This document shows, one piece after another, positions 61,880 through 64,000 of a stretch of 64,000 nucleotides of DNA; the first letter of the stretch is position 1, and each line of letters begins with the position of its first letter. This DNA comes from Rubripirellula lacrimiformis (lineage in GTDB: Bacteria > Planctomycetota > Planctomycetia > Pirellulales > Pirellulaceae), in assembly GCF_007741535.1 (NCBI RefSeq), contig NZ_CP036525.1, positions 6,386,001 to 6,450,000 of the forward strand. Reading direction: 5' to 3'. Both the position numbers and the translations under genes were made by a program. A model generated the notes under the pieces. That model was not told the DNA's origin and did not search any database. It saw only the letters and a program-made list of their open reading frames with translations.

Positions 61880-64000
61880 ATGATTCGGAGTCGAAAGAAT
61901 CCCTGTGCAGGCCAACGTGTCCGTCGAAATCGTCGTTTGAACCTCGAGACGCTCGAAAACCGACGGGTACTGGCCTCCTTTGTCGTCAGCACCTCGGTCG
62001 ACGTGGTCGACAACGGGGACGCCGTGATCAGCCTTCGTGAAGCTGTCGCTTTGGCGAATCAAACCGCAGGCGCCGACACGATCACTTTCGACGAATTCGA
62101 ATTTTTTGAACCGACCACGATCGGGCTGACCCTGGGCGAGCTGGAGATCACCGACGGCGTGGAAATCCAGGGGCTGACCGACAACCGGATCACCATCGAC
62201 GCGCAATCCGGATCGCGGATTCTACGCGTCAATACGGGACCATCGGCACAGCGATCGGTTTCGATCAGCGACATCACGTTGACCGGCGGTCAGACCACCG
62301 GGTTCAACGAAGACGGTGCTGCGATCCTGCAATTGGCCGCCAGCGATCTGACGCTGACCCGAGTGGCGATCACCAACAACCGAACCACAGGCAACAATTC
62401 CGACGGCGGAGCGATCTCGTCCGTTGGGCCGCTGACGATCGTGGATTCGGTCATCTCGGGCAACCGTACCGAAGGCACCACATCATTGGGCGGGGCGATC
62501 ACCAGCGGAAACACGCTGACGATCACCGCCAGCCGATTGACCGGAAATTCAACCACCGGCACGGATTCTCGCGGCGGCGCGATTCAATCGGCCGCCAACT
62601 TGGTGATGACCGACACGCTGTTGCAGGACAACCGAACCGACGGGGACGGGGCAATCGGCGGTGCCTTAAACGCCACCGGACTGATCACGATCAACGGCAG
62701 TCGATTCATCGAAAACCGGACAACGGGGGAACGAGCCGACGGTGGTGCCATTGCGGTATTCCAATCCTTGGAGACCTTTGGCGGCGGATTCACAATCACC
62801 CAGTCCGACATTCACGCCAATCAAACAGGCGGACTCGACTCACGCGGCGGAGGCCTCTACGCCGACTTTGCCAACGGCACGATTTCGTCCAGTTCCATCA
62901 CCAACAACCAAACGACCCGCCAAGGCAGTCACGGTGGTGGCGTCCTGGTGACTCGCACCGATCTTGCGATGGACCAAAGCACGATTTCCGGAAACGTCGC
63001 GGGCGGAACAGACGCGTTCGCCGGCGGGATCGGATTGGTCGGCGGCTCGCTATCGATCCATGGCGTGACGATCACCGACAACCAAGCCAGCGGCGACGGC
63101 GGCGGAGTCTACTTTGATTCCGATTTCACCAGCAGCGATTTTATCGTTTCCAATTCGATCGTCGCTGGGAACTCGCTCTCCAATGGGCTCGCCCAATCGG
63201 CCCCCGACGTACGCTTCAACCAGTCGAATCCGAATTTGTCCGTGCAGTCCAGTCTGTTCGGAACCAATCGCGGGTCGTTGTTCACGCAGTCGCTGACCCC
63301 CGATTCCGACGGTAACTATATCGGCGGATCCGACGAAAACGTCATCGACCCCGGTTTGGATCCACTGATGCTGGCCGGCAACAGTCGCGTGCATCCATTG
63401 ATCCCCGGTTCATTGGCAATCGATGCTGGGCAATCTTCGTTATCGGTAGGCGCCCCCTACGATCAACGGGGACCGGGTTTTGACCGTCTTTCGGCCAACG
63501 AAGTGGACATGGGTTCGTTCGAACTCCAGTCCATCGACAATTCACGGTTTGTGGTGAATACCCTTTCCGACGAACTTGACTACACCAATTCGGACGTCAG
63601 CCTTCGTGAAGCGATCGAAACGGCCAACCGAAACGCGGGCAGCGATTCCATCACGTTCGACTCCGATGCATTGACGGGTTCGGACACGATCACACTTTCC
63701 CTAGGGCAACTATCAATCACCGACTCGGTATCCATCGTCGGCCCTGGGGCGGAATCGTTAACGATCGATGGTGACGCCACATTTCGCGTGTTTGCGATTT
63801 CGGGCGACACCGACGTGCTGATCGAAGGACTAACCATTACCGGCGGAAGAACATCCATATCGAATTCGACCGGAATCGTCGGGACCGACCCCAACGCCTC
63901 GATCGCCAATGGCGCGGGTGTTCGGTCCGAGTCCACTGGCCGAGTCACGCTACGCATGGTTGCGATCACCGACAACCAAGTCGTTAGCAATACCGCCACT
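61880..64000 (+). CDS. large surface protein with right-handed beta-helix repeats (3' end outside window)
   Basis: The frame runs from ATG 61880 (MIRSRKNPCAGQRVRRNR) without a stop to the edge, 707 codons. The N-terminus has the motif 'LNLETLENRRVLAS' seen also in the dockerin protein at 32697. Two modules of the parallel beta-helix type follow, each opening with 'SLREAVALANQTAGADTITF' or 'SLREAIETANRNAGSDSITF' and then rows of short repeats (e.g. 'SVISGNRTEG', 'TITDNQASGDGGGVYF'). 'PGSLAIDAGQSSL...VDMGSFEL' closes the first module. It is a polymorphic outer-membrane/CSLREA-type surface protein, likely exported and anchored outside. The remaining C-terminal part is not visible. Confidence 0.9.
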   Translation, partial: MIRSRKNPCAGQRVRRNRRLNLETLENRRVLASFVVSTSVDVVDNGDAVISLREAVALANQTAGADTITFDEFEFFEPTTIGLTLGELEITDGVEIQGLTDNRITIDAQSGSRILRVNTGPSAQRSVSISDITLTGGQTTGFNEDGAAILQLAASDLTLTRVAITNNRTTGNNSDGGAISSVGPLTIVDSVISGNRTEGTTSLGGAITSGNTLTITASRLTGNSTTGTDSRGGAIQSAANLVMTDTLLQDNRTDGDGAIGGALNATGLITINGSRFIENRTTGERADGGAIAVFQSLETFGGGFTITQSDIHANQTGGLDSRGGGLYADFANGTISSSSITNNQTTRQGSHGGGVLVTRTDLAMDQSTISGNVAGGTDAFAGGIGLVGGSLSIHGVTITDNQASGDGGGVYFDSDFTSSDFIVSNSIVAGNSLSNGLAQSAPDVRFNQSNPNLSVQSSLFGTNRGSLFTQSLTPDSDGNYIGGSDENVIDPGLDPLMLAGNSRVHPLIPGSLAIDAGQSSLSVGAPYDQRGPGFDRLSANEVDMGSFELQSIDNSRFVVNTLSDELDYTNSDVSLREAIETANRNAGSDSITFDSDALTGSDTITLSLGQLSITDSVSIVGPGAESLTIDGDATFRVFAISGDTDVLIEGLTITGGRTSISNSTGIVGTDPNASIANGAGVRSESTGRVTLRMVAITDNQVVSNTAT

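Noticed and set aside
1-64000. tRNA, rRNA or known riboswitch
   Set aside because: I read the gaps for cloverleaf arms and known leader motifs and found none that I could support; a covariance search would be needed to exclude small RNAs.

Overview
The window looks like a chromosome segment of a planctomycete, most likely family Pirellulaceae (Rhodopirellula/Rubripirellula type). The reasons are: a double-length UvrA; exported proteins that open with the Arg-rich 'LExLxxRRVLA' motif; a dockerin/cadherin protein, a PEP-CTERM protein and a beta-helix protein; paired BlaI/M56 genes; a eukaryote-type HisA; scarce Shine-Dalgarno sites; and many short palindromic intergenic repeats. No tRNA, rRNA, CRISPR array, prophage or plasmid gene was recognised. 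The placement is inferred from protein content alone.

Layout. 1-5339 (-): a tandem-fused uvrA running off the left edge. 5856-7145 (-): cysH followed by an Rrf2 regulator, probably one sulfur-assimilation unit. 7582-8793 (+): a secreted HEAT/TPR-like protein. 9002-12329 (-): rpsL, rpsG and fusA, with an intrinsic terminator between rpsG and fusA and no tuf; S12 has Arg at position 88. 13189-14001 (-): hisA. 14179-14322: 24 perfect copies of GAGTTC. 14566-20174 (+): three cell-envelope genes of unknown function (membrane protein, coiled coil with 16 PSDSK-type repeats, poly-Gln protein). 20353-24668 (+): a Tex-like RNA-binding protein with large low-complexity insertions, coupled by ATGA overlap to a small hypothetical. 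24811-28799 (-): an M56 peptidase/receptor with a long string of carboxypeptidase-regulatory-like domains, coupled to a BlaI repressor behind a palindromic operator.

28.9-38.0 kb is rich in repeats and accessory genes: a 94-bp hairpin repeat family at three sites, a Tat-type TIM-barrel protein, an exported Met/Gly-rich protein, a 1-kDa-scale surface dockerin protein of about 1000 residues, and a complete IS4-family element (35906-37426) inserted into one of the repeat units. 38.0-45.0 kb holds terC, a NIPSNAP protein, mutS, a PhnP-like hydrolase and a second TIM-barrel isomerase-like gene. 45.4-51.6 kb holds poorly characterised planctomycete proteins (HEAT-like membrane protein, lipoprotein, LarA-like protein with an acidic insert, a small hypothetical) and a family 2 glycosyltransferase. 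51.9-61.4 kb holds a CPA-type Na+/H+ antiporter with a nucleotide-binding tail, two small hypotheticals, a SNF2 helicase, a MoxR ATPase, an acyltransferase, a PEP-CTERM protein and a membrane protein. 61880 to the right edge is a beta-helix surface protein that continues outside.

No single obviously new multi-gene system stands out. The most worthwhile leads are the IS-interrupted hairpin-repeat array, the BlaI/M56 unit with its extended domain string, the Tex-like protein with its inserts, the three-gene envelope cluster, and the naturally 'streptomycin-resistant' S12 residue.
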